Assembly: GCF_003672135.1 (NCBI RefSeq) | Contig: NC_039515.1 | Coordinates: forward strand, 12,834,001-12,898,000 | Direction of reading: 5' to 3' | Source: Ooceraea biroi | Lineage: Eukaryota > Arthropoda > Insecta > Hymenoptera > Formicidae | Length of the DNA stretch: 64,000 bases | Part shown: one piece after another, positions 38,153 through 49,474 of the stretch | How positions within the stretch are numbered: the stretch's first letter is position 1 | Layout: each line of letters opens with the position of its first letter | Made by a program: the position numbers and the translations under genes | The notes under the pieces: model-generated | Told to the model about the DNA's origin: nothing | What the model saw: the letters and a program-made list of their open reading frames with translations, nothing else | The model's database searches: none

Positions 38153-38578
38153 AAAAAGCTTCAGTCACATTTGAAACATCACATGATGTGTTTCCCTCTT
38201 TACATTTAACTTTGACATATTGTTCGACTCGTAAGTCAAGCATGCACATGTTTAGCATTCAAAAACTGTAAGTGAAATGCACAAATGTATAAATAGTTCT
38301 ATTAGCATTTTCGTCCCTCTATGTTTTGCTGTGATCCTTTTCTTTTTAAGGAAATATTAGGACTTGGATGCTTGTGAAAACTAATACCTACATAATTAAT
38401 TTTTTAGTTGTATGAAAGTTACGAAGATACAAAGCTACAAAAAGGATACTAATATAATTTTGTATAATGAACACAGCACGAAATATCAGAGAATATATAT
38501 TTGTAGTGATTCATAGCAATGCAAGTAGTAAAATATTACAGTCACTTGGTTGCACGATAGTTCGTGCCTTTTATGTAA

Positions 38579-39055
38579 CTAGCAACACAGGCGCGCGCTA
38601 CGCGCGCTATTTTGGTTTTCAATATTAATAATGGCCGGATTCAGCGCACACAACAGTTGCAGGAGCGCTCAGTAATTAGTGTTTATGATTGGACTATACC
38701 TTCAGATCTAAAGGAATGTACCAATAGCAATGAGCGCTCCCGCAACTGTTGTGTGCGCTGAATCCGGCCAATGTTTTCGAATAATAATATTCATCTATTA
38801 TTTATTATATAATAAATGACACAAATCCTATTCTAAAAAAGGCGTTAAAGGTGTTATTTATTTCAATCCTGTTTCATCAATACAAATTTGACAGAATTGA
38901 CAGCTGCCGTTTTCACATTCTGACATTCGCAACACGAAGTTCAAATCACACGAAGTTCAAGCCAAGCGAGAGAACCAATCAGCGTCGCGGAAAAGAGGCC
39001 TCAATATTCGATAAAAAAGAACTTCAAGGAGTTACACGCCTTTTTTAGAATAGGA
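38579..39055 (-). mobile_element. Complete non-autonomous Helitron upstream of OR8
   Basis: Read on the minus strand it starts TCCTATTCTAAAAAAGGCG after an A. It ends with the hairpin GCGCGCG, TA, GCGCGC(G), then CTGTGTTG, then CTAG before a T. These are the Helitron hallmarks: 5' TC, 3' hairpin plus CTRR, insertion between A and T, no target duplication. The paralogous site above OR9 and OR10 (tatgtaataaataaaaaatt near 43255) is unoccupied and joins the two flanks exactly. The interior has a 40-bp perfect-arm palindrome (38632-38671 with 38731-38770, one mismatch) and an inverted copy of the 5' end (38828-38847). No coding. Confidence 0.85.
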
Positions 39056-39264
39056 TAAATAAAAACTTTATATAATATATATGATTTGCCATACCTTGCG
39101 CGATTGTACTCCATTATAATATATGAAGAAGCGAAAAGAGGGTAAAAATAATTACACGTTATGTGTATACAATAAGTGTATAACACAATAAGTGTATACT
39201 ACTTATGTCAATTTGATAAGGCTACATATACTTTTCCTAATAAACTTTTGTTTCCAGTTTTTTA

Positions 39265-42200
39265 TTATCTCGTGGAATAAATTACTGTGAAATAAGATAT
39301 TGCTGTACTCACAAGCTGAAAACATAATGTGGATTATATTTCGAATAGAATAGCCAAAAGGTTAAAATGTAATGCTGACATGTTCGTTTATTAATTCGTA
39401 TCACAAAGTAAAGCTTAACAATTGATCGCTCGCGATTTGTTACTTGGATTCGACGAGCTTGTTATTTTGTGATAGAACGGACAAAGACTGACTAAATTGC
39501 TTCGATTCCCGAATTTCATAGGGACAACATGTTTGTCTCATGATTTTCTTTATGTTTGCTTGGATTTCGGAGATCCATGTCGGTTGAGAACGTTTAAATC
39601 CAGACACATAATATGTTGAAAAGTTCAGTAAATCCGTATAGATTAAGTATTATTTCTTTACTGAGAAACTGTTTTAAGTTTACCGTAAGAAAACCTTCTA
39701 AGGACGCAACAAACATATGTCCACATGTCAAATTGACTTTCACTGTTCCCCTTTGCATTACAAATAATATCAATTTTTGCGTCCGCAGTGGAGCTACGTA
39801 CCACAGTCCATTATAACTGAAATTATTTAACATCGATTAAAATTATTGTCATAGTTCATAAAATAATGAAGTTATATCGTTTTCTGAATAGTATGATTCC
39901 CACTTTAAAATATCATTATTTAATATTATTTTACATTTAACGGATAAACCTAGAGATATATCACCTCTAATCTGTTGAAATCTGAGCGAATTCAAAAATT
40001 CTGTAGAATATGATACCTACGTTGCTCCGAATACTTGCATTCCATGATTCTGAACTATCTCTCCAGCATAATTAAGTATAAACATAAAGTTAAAATGGAG
40101 AATTACTGACATAAAAACTGCGTACATTTCATTAACGTCATCGGTAACTGTTATTAGTTCAAGCAACTAGAACACAAAATTGCTTAAATAATCCAGAATT
40201 AATGACAACAGATAACAAGCATTACCTACATGAAAAAGATTAACACTTAAGGAGCAAACTCCAACCAGGATCATAATAAAAAACGGTACCGCAAAACTAG
40301 ATATCCAAAGCTGAATAAAGCTGTAACAAGAAGGTAGATTTTGCTTTTACTGATATAGAGAACAAATAAATGTCAATAGCATTATACGTTTAGTTGTTTG
40401 TTACTTGTGATAAATGTTGATAGGTCCAGTGTAATCAATGACTTAGAACATTTCAACAGAGTGCGTAATTATTATTTTCCAAGTTAACAGGTAATTTCTT
40501 ACATATTTTATATAAATATGCAATATTCAGAAAACTTTAGATATACACTACCGTCAAAAAGTTTAAGACCAAACTAACAAATAGAGATGAAGATAGAAAT
40601 GACATGACATTTCTTCTGACTGTTTCTTCTTTGATAAATAACTATATGATCATATTATAAAATTATAAAAGCAAGTGAGATAACATTATCTTTTGGGGAT
40701 GAAAGTATATAATTAAATCTAGTAATTCTTTTAGTCCTAAACTTTTTGACGGTAATGAATGTTATGTATTACAATATGTATTATGTATTAGTATATTGTT
40801 AGAATATTAAGTAATTAATATTAAGCATTATATCAAAATAAATTGCATGTATGGCTTATTATAAAATCTTGCACTAATGTGTATTATTTAAACTTAATGC
40901 TTATTGTCTACATTGCCCATATTGTCTATCAGTATTCTTAACTAAATTACAGAAAAACCTTTTGTAAAATGTATTTTAGAAAACAATATTTAATAAAATA
41001 CAAATGTTCTGGTAACTGTATATCACTATATCCAATAAGCTTTGAGATTACAATTAATCACTTTTCATAACTCAAAAATGATTTGTGAAAAAGGACAAGG
41101 TTGTAATAAATAATTATAATAAAAGTAGATGAGTACTAACCTAATGGCCCTACGATGAATAAGAACTACGTGTGCAATCCTCTGATGAAGTATATGTTCC
41201 TTTACAGAATCATGTATTGCTAACACGTTCTCTGGAATTGCATTCTCCATTAGATAGCTGTAGAAATCTGCTGTTTAGGTATACTCCGATTACAACTACC
41301 GCTTTAAAACTGAATATATTTCATATTACCTTGCTATGTTAAACAGCGCACATGCGTGCAAGATCTGCATCAGTAATGTCATACTAATGCTACACAACGT
41401 TATCAATCTTAAATAAACGGTAACTATCTCATGAAGTAACATTATCCAGATATATTTCTCCCGATTAAGAAAGTATTCCGTGGTCGCGATAAGTTTCACC
41501 GATCGTGATTCATTTAACGGTGCAATAACGTTAAGTATCAACGGTAGAAGTTGCAATGTGATGTAACACAATATGCCACAATGACAACACACTAAGCAAT
41601 TAAATTTAATATGAGTTCAATTAAAGTTTACATTAATCTCTTATCTTTCTTATTCTATTACTGAAGAGATGGATAGTACATACGATTATTGCAAGAACAT
41701 AATAAAATATAGAATAACTGTGACATTATAATCATAATACTATGAAAGTAAAATAATCTAAAGTTTTACCTATTACAATTATTGTTACAAATCTCCCATT
41801 TTCAGCGTATTTTTTGATAATATCAATTTCCAGTTTACCTTTCACTAACTTCCAGTCGTGTCGAATTTGCTCAACCAGTTGTTTTACCTACTTATTCCAT
41901 TTTCCTTATTTTTAGATAGAATATAATTTACTTTACAAATCTTATATCAATATATTAAAATGTTTAAACTTATTTTATTTCACTCACATTATTTGCTTGA
42001 ATGATGAGGGTGCAATATTTTATTACCATAAAAAGAGTTGGAAACACGAAAGATAAAACTTTCAGAAGGAGATTTACACTGAATTGCATTGTTAAAAATG
42101 ACAGCAGCTACAAATCATAACTATGTTGTGATTGTAAAATAATTTGTGTTAATTTTAATTATTTTTATCTTTGTAGTTTAGTATGAAGTAGCGAAAGAGA

Positions 42201-42564
42201 AATAAAAGTTATAATCGTAGTTTATTTTAAAAGTGTATATAACTTCAACACAATAAAAATCTCATCACAAATTATTAATATATGTATGCGGTAATGTTAT
42301 ATATGCGCGTGATTTACGTGAGATGAATAAGAAGAAATTAATGAAAATTAGGGATATAGTTTACAATTGTTGTTACTTAGATACAGGTACGAAAATGCAG
42401 ATGCATACAGTGTCGTATACCTGTACAATAATATATCCACAAAGAATACCAATGATGAGTACATTTTGTATTCGAACAAACTTTGTTTTCTGATAAGGCC
42501 ATAGGCCTATCATTTTAAGAAAAGTGTCACTGACTTTATAATAGCGTTCTTCAATATCTTGCAT
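39265..42564 (-). CDS. OR9: nine-exon odorant receptor
   Basis: Exons: 42421-42564, 41988-42107, 41770-41887, 41330-41591, 41141-41257, 40230-40320, 40021-40166, 39684-39816, 39265-39315. Total is 1182 nt, 393 aa, intact. Start MQDIEERYYKVSDTFLKMIG with LWPYQKTKF. Exon 5 has YLMENAIPENV, where most paralogues have YRMENAIQE. Exon 7 has NYAGEIVQNHG. It is close to OR10: exon 4 differs at two residues of about 88. Intron 5 carries a Tc1-type MITE shared with OR10. Intron 8 carries a private solo LTR ending 13 bp before the exon 9 acceptor, which could disturb branch-point use and last-exon splicing. Confidence 0.92.
39328..39606. mobile_element. Solo LTR in OR9 intron 8
   Basis: A 279-bp insertion with tgtggattat at its start and aatccagaca at its end (TG...CA, with short imperfect inverted ends). 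It is flanked by a perfect 5-bp duplication cataa (39323-39327 and 39607-39611). OR10 shows the single-copy empty site (aaaacataatatgttgaaaa at about 43600). Length and duplication fit a solo LTR of a Copia-, Gypsy- or BEL-type element; the family is not identified. No internal coding sequence is present. Confidence 0.85.
40546..40757. mobile_element. Tc1-type MITE in OR9 intron 5
   Basis: Ends are inverted (cactaccgtcaaaaagttta and taaactttttgacggtaatg), 212 bp, no coding. OR8 intron 5 has the empty site (agatatatgttatgtatta). The same insertion is in OR10, so it predates the OR9/OR10 duplication. TA lies on the left; the right copy appears mutated to AA in both paralogues. Confidence 0.85.
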
Positions 42565-42756
42565 CTCGCACGGTGTACGACCAAACTATGGTACCCTTAC
42601 ATTTTGACATTATTTCAAACTTTACACTATAAATTATGATTATTTTACCTTCTTTCGCACAATGGAATTACTTAATATTCTTTCTAACAATATACTAACA
42701 TAATCATTAGTTAGATATAAGAAAATTGGTCTCCATTATCAGAATTGTTATATCAA

Positions 42757-42837
42757 TTTGAGATATCGATCATCTTAATAGCAACGTTTATTGTGAAGTA
42801 TGAAATATTTCCGCGCAGTCGCATGATCTTGGCAAGG
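42757..42837 (-). promoter_or_regulatory. Conserved upstream block of OR9
   Basis: Same block as OR8 (gagatatcgatcatcttaat ... cgcgcagtcgcatgatcttg), about 190 bp before the start. Homology with OR7 and OR8 continues far upstream to about 43500. Confidence 0.6.
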
Positions 42838-43544
42838 AAAAAAGCTTCAGGCACATTTGAAACCTCACATGATGTGTTTCCCTCTTTACATTTATCTTTG
42901 ACATATTGTTCGACTCGTAAGTTAAGCATGCACATGTTTAGCATACAAAAACTATAAGTGAAATGCACAAATGCATAAATAGTTTTATTAGCATTTTCTT
43001 CCCTCTATGTTTTGCTGTGATCCTTTTCTTTTTAAGGAAATATTAGGACTTGGATGCTTGTGAAAACTAATACCATAATTAATTTTTTAGTTGTATGAAA
43101 GTTACGAAGATACGAATCTACAAAAAGAACACTAATATAATTTTTCATAATGAGCACAGCATGCAATATCAGAGAATATATATTTGTAGTGATTCATAGC
43201 AATGCAAGTAGTAAAATATTACAGTCACTTGGTTGCACGATAGTTCGTACCTTTTATGTAATAAATAAAAAATTTATATAATATATATGATTTGATCATA
43301 CCTTACGCGATTGTACTCTATTATAATATATGAACAAGTGAAAAGAGGGTATAAATAATTATACGTTCATAATGCAACTATTCTCGCACGCAAAATGGTC
43401 TCTGCAAATTTATTATATTTAATAAATTTTCACAATACTACTGTGTATACAATAAGTGTATAACACAATAAGTGTATACTACTTATGTCAATTTGATAAG
43501 GCTACATATACTTTTCCTAATAAACTTTTGTTTCCAGTTTTTTA
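42838..43544. other. Spacer between OR9 upstream block and OR10 stop
   Basis: Distal upstream sequence like that of OR7, without the Helitron found above OR8. No gene was seen. Confidence 0.5.
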
Positions 43545-46500
43545 TTATCTTGTGGAATAAATTACTGTGAAATAAGATATTGCTGTACTCGCAAGCTGAA
43601 AACATAATATGTTGAAAAGTTCAGTAAATCTGTATAGATTAAGTATTATTTCTTTTGCTGAGAAACTGTTTTAATTTTACCGTAAGAAAACCTTCCAAGG
43701 ACGCAACAAAGATATTTCCACATGTCAAATTGACTTTCACTATTGCCCTTTGCATTACAAACAATATCAATTTTTGCGTCCGCAGTGGAGCTACGTACCA
43801 CAGTCCATTATAACTGAAATTATTTAACATCGATTAAAATTATTGTCATAGTTCATAAAATAATGAAGTTATATCGTTTTCTGAATAGTATGATTCCCAC
43901 TTTAAAATATCATTATTTAATATTATTTTACATTTAACGGATAAACCTAGAGATATATCACCTCTAATCTGGTGAAATCTGAGCGAATTCAAAAATTCTG
44001 TAGAATATGATACCTACGTTGCTCCGAATACTTGCATTCCATGATTCTGAACTATCTCTCCAGCATAATTAAGTATAAACATAAGGTTAAAATGGAGAAT
44101 TACTGACATAAAAACTGCGTACATTTCATTAACGTCATCGGTAACTGTTATTAGTTCAAGCAACTGGAACACAAAATTGCTTAAATACTCCAGAATTAAT
44201 GAAAACAGATAAAAAGCATTACCTACATGAAAAAGATTAACACTTAAGGAGCAAACTCCAACCAGGATCAGAAGAAAAAACGGTACCGTAAAACTAGATA
44301 TCCAAAGCTGAAGAAAGCTGTAACAAGAAGGTAGATTTTGCTTTTACTGATATAGAGAACAAATAAATGTTGATAGGTCCAGTGTAATCAATGACTTAGA
44401 ACATTTCAACAGAGTGCGTAATTACTATTTTCCAAGTTAACAGTTACTTTCTTACATATTTTATATAAATATGCAATATTCAGAAAATTTTAGATATACA
44501 CTACCGTCAAAAAGGTTAATACCAAACTAACAAATAGAGATGAAGATAGAAATGACATGACATTTCTTCTGACTGTTTCTTCTTTGATAAATAACTATAT
44601 GATCATATTATAAAATTATAAAAGCAAGTGAGATAACATTATCTTTTGGGGATGAAAGTATATAATTAATTAAGAACAAGCGTGTGCTTCGCCAGAATAA
44701 AAATATAAATAAATCTTCTTTTTGTCGACATAAACTGGCAATTTATTAAGATTTAAGTACAATTCCAAACGTTTCGACGTTTCGTTGTATTATAGAAAAA
44801 GACATTAACTTGTACACTGAAGAGGACCAAAAGCAATGGTCGAAACGTTTGGAATTGTACTTAAATCTTAATAAATTGCCAGTTTGTGTCGACAATAAGA
44901 AGATTTATGTATATAATTAAATCTAGTAATTCTTTTGGTCCTAAACTTTTTGACGGTAGTGAATGTTATATTAGGTTGGTGCAAATGAAATGGCCGTTTT
45001 TCTTATTTTAAACTTCTCACCTTTGTAGTTCACCTTTCTTCCGCGCCGACAGCGCTGTATGTATACTATATCAAAAGTACATTTCCCGCGCGTGAATTTG
45101 TATACATAATCTGACTTTTTTAGTAGAATAGTGGTTGTTGAAATTCATGTTTATGTCAAGATGGAAAATAAGGAAATTCGAATAATTTCTTTGTACGAGT
45201 TCAAACTCAGTCATAGTGCAGCCCTGGCAACGCGAAATATTAATACGGCTTTCGGCGAAGGTTCCGCGAATGAAAGAAGAACGAGGCGTTGGTTTGAAAA
45301 GTTTCGATCTGGAGACACAAACCTTGACAATTTGCTTCGTGGACATGCGCACCTTTCGTCATTGATGACACTATTTTAAAGGACATGATCGAAGTGGATC
45401 CGACATTAACAGTTCGAGAGGTTGCAGAAAGGCTCAATGTTCATCACTCAACTGTCGTCAGACATTTACGAAGGCTGGGAAAAGTGAAGAAGTTGGATAA
45501 ATGGGTTCCTCATGAATTGACGAAGAGAGACAAATAAGACGTTTAGAAACCTGCATTTCTTTGCTTTCCCGGCATAATAATAATGGAATATTGCACAGAA
45601 TTGTGACGTGCGATGAAAAATGGATATTATATGATAACCGTCGACGATCTGCACAGTAGCTGAATGAGCCTCCAAAACATATGCCAAAGCCGAACCTTCA
45701 TCCCAAAAAGATTATGGTTTCAGTATGGTGGTCAAGTAAGGGAATCGTGCATTATTCATTTAACAAACAAGGTGAGGCTATAAACGCTGATAAATACTGT
45801 CAGGAAATTGACGTTATGTATGCAAACCTGTGCGCTCAACAGCCGGCATTGGTCAATAGACATGGTGTATTGTTACTTCACGATAATGCTAGGCCACACG
45901 TTGCAAAAAAGACCATAAAAAAATTATCCGAGTTAAACATCGAAGTTCTCCCTCATCCTCCTTATTCTCCAGATATTTCACCGACTGATTATCATTTGTT
46001 CAAACATTTGGATGGGTTTCTAACTGGAAAAGTTGTCCAAGAAGAAAAGCGTGTAAAAGATGCATTCCATGAGTTCATCGGCTCTCGTTCTTCAGATTTT
46101 TTTAAACATAGTATTGATACACTTGTATCACGTTGGAACAAATGCATTGAAATAGATGGAGACTATTTTGATTAATATAGTAAGTGTTAAGTTTGTCAAA
46201 TAAAGCTTTAAAGTTCAAATTCAAAAACGGCCATTTCATTTGCACCAACCTAATATATTATGTATTAGTATATTGTTAGAATATTAAGTAATTAATATTA
46301 AGCATTATATCAAAATAAATTGCATGTATGGTTTATTATAAAATCTTGCACTAATGTGTATTATTTAAACTTGATGCTTATTGTCTACATCGCCCATATC
46401 GTCTATCAGTATACTTAACTAAATTACAGAAAAACCTTTTGTAAAATGTATTTTAGAAAACAATATTTAATAAAATACAAATGTTCTGGCAACTGTATAT

Positions 46501-48045
46501 CACTATATCCAATAAGCTTTGAGATTACAATTAATCACTTTTCATAACTCAAAAATGATTTGCGAAAAAGGACAAGGTTGTAATAAATAATTATAATAAA
46601 AGTAGATGAGTACTAACCTAATGGCCCTACGATGAATAAGAACTACGTGTGCAATCCTCTGATGAAGTATATGTTCCTTTAAAGAATCATGTATTGCTAA
46701 CACGTTCTCTGGAATTGCATTCTCCATTAGATAGCTGTAGAAATCTGCTGTTTAGGTATACTCCGATTACAACTACCGCTCTCAAACTAAATATATTCCA
46801 TATTACCTTGCTATGTTAAACAGCGCACATGCGTGCAAGATCTGCATCAGTAATGTCATACTAATGCTACACAACGTTATCAATCTTAAATAAGCGGTAA
46901 CTATCTCATGAAGTAACATTATCCAAATATATTTCTCCCGATTAAGAAAGTATTCCGTGGTCGCGATAAGTTTCACCGATCGTGATTCATTTAACGGTGC
47001 AATAACGTTAAGTATCAACGGTAGAAGTTGCAATGTGATGTAACATATTATGCCACAATGACAGCACACTAAGCAATTAAATGGAATATGATGTCAATTA
47101 CAGGTTACATTAATCTCTTATCTTTCATATTCTATTAATGAAGAGATGGATAGTACATACATACGAGTATTGCAAGAACATAATAAAATATAGAATAACT
47201 GTGACAATATAATCATAATACTATGAAAGTAAAATAATCTAAAGTTTTACCTATTACAATTATTGTTACAAATCTCCCATTTTCAGCGTATTTTTTGATA
47301 ATATCAATTTCCAGTTTACTTTTCACTAACTTCCAGTCGTGTCGAATTTGCTCTACCAGTTGTTTTACCTACTTATTCCATTTTCCTTATTTTTAGATAG
47401 AATATAATTTACTTTACAAATCTTATATCAATATATTAAAATGTTTAAACTTGTTTTATTTCACTCACGTTATCTGCTTGAATGATAAAGGTGCAATATT
47501 TTATTACCATAAAAAGAGTTGGAAACACGAAAGATAAAACTTTCAGAAGGAGATTTACACTGAATTGCATTGTTAAAAATGACAGCAGCTACAAATCATA
47601 ACTATGTTGTGATTGTAAAATAATTTGTGTTAATTTTAATTATTTTTATCTTTGTAGTTTAGTATGAAGTAGCGAAAGAGAAATAATAGTTATAATCGTA
47701 GTTTATTTTAAAAGTGTATATAACTTCAACACAATAAAAATCTCATCACAAATTATTAATATATGTATGCGGTAATGTTATATATGCGCGTGATTTACGT
47801 GAGATGAATAAGAAGAAATTAATGAAAATTAGGGATATAGTTTACAATTGTTGTTACTTAGATACAGGTACGAAAATGCAGATGCATACAGTGTCGTATA
47901 CCTGTACAATAATATATCCACAAAGAATACCAATGATGAGTACATTTTGTATTCGAACAAACTTTGTTTTCTGATAAGGCCATAGGCCTATCATTTTAAG
48001 AAAAGTGTCACTGACTTTATAATAGCGTTCTTCAATATCTTGCAT
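43545..48045 (-). CDS. OR10: nine-exon odorant receptor with TE-filled intron 5
   Basis: Exons: 47902-48045, 47469-47588, 47251-47368, 46807-47068, 46618-46734, 44227-44317, 44018-44163, 43681-43813, 43545-43595. Total is 1182 nt, 393 aa, open. Start MQDIEERYYKVSDTFLKMIG. Exon 4 has CCHCGIICYITLQLLPLIL and EIVTAYLRLITLC. The C-terminus is AISYFTVIYSTR. It is near-identical to OR9. Intron 5 is 2.3 kb because it holds the shared Tc1-type MITE, a Penelope-like fragment inside that MITE, and a whole mariner. All coding exons and splice sites survive. Upstream homology with OR9 stops about 40 bp into the conserved block, so the regulatory setting differs from its twin. Confidence 0.92.
44670..44908. 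mobile_element. Penelope-like fragment nested in the MITE
   Basis: Flanked by a perfect 12-bp duplication gtatataattaa (44658-44669, 44909-44920); OR9 has a single copy. The insert is a large inverted repeat: about 44711-44777 pairs with about 44840-44906 around a 60-bp centre. The centre holds CTGAAGA and CGAAAC cores as in the hammerhead ribozymes of Penelope-like element pLTRs. Long variable duplications and inverted pLTRs fit that class. No reverse transcriptase is present. Confidence 0.6.
44811..44860 (+). ncRNA. Hammerhead-ribozyme-like motif
   Basis: Order of parts: GTACA (5' side of stem I), CTGAAGA (core CUGANGA), GACC ... GGTC (stem II with a short loop), GAAAC (core GAAA plus stem III base), CGTTT, then TGTAC (3' side of stem I). 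Core and stem order match a type I hammerhead with very short stem III. A bulged G in stem II and a missing clear cleavage triplet mean activity is uncertain; dimeric action would be needed. Confidence 0.45.
44971..46253 (+). mobile_element. Mariner element in OR10 intron 5
   Basis: 1283 bp with inverted ends ttaggttggtgcaaatgaaa and tttcatttgcaccaacctaa, flanked by TA (44969-44970, 46254-46255). Absent from OR9 at the same place, where gaatgttatg is continuous, so it entered after that duplication. Orientation is opposite to the OR gene. Confidence 0.95.
45161..46175 (+). pseudogene. Mariner transposase, inactivated
   Basis: DD34D transposase of the Tc1/mariner superfamily. The N-terminal HTH region begins MENKEIRIISLYEFKL and holds RWFEKFRSGD. 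The catalytic Asp residues are in TCDEKW (45612-45614), HDNARPH (45882-45884) and SPTDYHLF (45987-45989). Exactly 34 residues separate the last two, and the linker has WVPHEL. Breaks: the frame is lost near 45330-45360 (after SGDTNLDN) and again near 45515-45530 (after WVPHEL), and a TAG replaces a Trp codon after RRRSAQ (about 45658). The second half (45681-46175) is open. It cannot make active transposase. Confidence 0.93.
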
Positions 48046-48240
48046 CTCGCACGGTGTACGACCAAACTATGGTACCCTTACATTTTGACATTATTTCAAA
48101 CTTTACACTATAAATTATGATTATTTTACCTTCTTTCGCACAATGGAATTACTTAATATTCTTTCTAACAATATACTAACATAATCATTAGTTAGATATA
48201 AGAAAATTGGTCGCCATTATCACAGAATTGTTATATCAAT

Positions 48241-48330
48241 TTGAGATATCGATCATCTTAATAGCAACGTTTACTGTGCGAAGTAAGGAATATTTCTGCG
48301 CAGACGCTAACATAATCTTGAGGAGGTAGA
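48241..48330 (-). promoter_or_regulatory. Conserved upstream block of OR10, diverged distally
   Basis: gagatatcgatcatcttaat and gcaacgttta are kept, but after about 48275 the sequence (gcgaagtaaggaatatttct, cgcagacgct) follows a different version, closer to OR11-OR13 (aaggaatattcatgcgcag in OR12). It lies about 195 bp before the start. Confidence 0.55.
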
Positions 48331-49474
48331 ACTTCATTTTCATTTATAACGTCATAAGATATGTTTCCCTCTTTATATCAGAATTTAAAATTACTGATAG
48401 TGTGCGCGTATTGTTATAACAGTTATACAAAATATGTAAGTAAAATATAAGCTCTTGCTATTGTGCATAATTTTATTTTTTCCACAGAAATATCAGTGCT
48501 TTAATGATTGTAAAAGCTGGTAACAATATAATTAATGGTTTAATTATATTATATATTCAATTTTATTATATATTCATATATTTAATTATATTATATATGC
48601 AAGGATGAAAGATACTAATATAGTCACTTAATGAACACTATACTAAATATGAAAAAATATATTTCTGTTGCGATTAATCGCAATGTAAAGCCAATGTAAA
48701 AAAGTGACACGCTACAGTCATTTTTTAACACTCGCTATCTTTTTACTTATTATCCATTAACAGATGGAAAACTTGCATATACCTGCATAGTGTACCATAC
48801 TTTGCGCGATTGTAGTAAAATTGTATTCCATAATACAAGCGCAAAGAGGATAAATTCCATATTTATAATTTATAACTATTTTCATGTGCAATTGGTTTCT
48901 GTGTTATGTTTATTAAATTTACAATGATACAATGTATAAATTTACAATGAATAGCGTTATACGTTTGTCCGTTTGTTATTTGTAATAATGGTGAATAGTT
49001 CCAGTACAATGAATATATTTCAACTGCGTGTTTAATGTTTAATTAATATTTTCTAAGTCAGTAGTCATTATTCGAACCTATATTTCATATATGTATATTA
49101 TACAAATTGCATGTTCCAATATTTACATTTGCACAAATATGTACAATTTAATATTCATACTTAATGCTTGTTTAATGCTAATCGTTTATTTCGTATTTTA
49201 GAAAAATATATTTTATATATTCTGACAAATATGTAATCTACTTTCCACTTTCCACACTGGAAAATAAACATAAAGTACGAACAAAAAAAACATATTATAA
49301 ATACCTAGATAACAATGAAGAAGTAAATTATTATATAGTTATAACATATTATAATTATCACATAACAAGTTTAAATGCTATATGTATACATAGGAGATTT
49401 ATAACGCGTGGGCTATAAAATTATATCTTAATTATGATATAAATTCGATTAAGAATATATTTTCCTTGTGTTCG
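48331..49474. other. Spacer with intron-5-like relic, OR10 to OR11
   Basis: Near 48535-48600 there is an AT microsatellite (ttatatattca units). About 48950-49250 resembles intron 5 of the OR7-OR10 group (gcgttatacgtttgtccgtt, then gttccagtacaatgaatat), but no exon 6 or 7 is left. No gene was seen. Confidence 0.5.

Larger units (their letters stand above)
44499..44961. mobile_element. Tc1-type MITE in OR10 intron 5, interrupted
   Basis: Same element and same site as 40546-40757 in OR9, split by a 239-bp insertion (44670-44908) with its 12-bp duplication. Ends cactaccgtcaaaaagg and cctaaactttttgacggtag are preserved. Confidence 0.85.
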
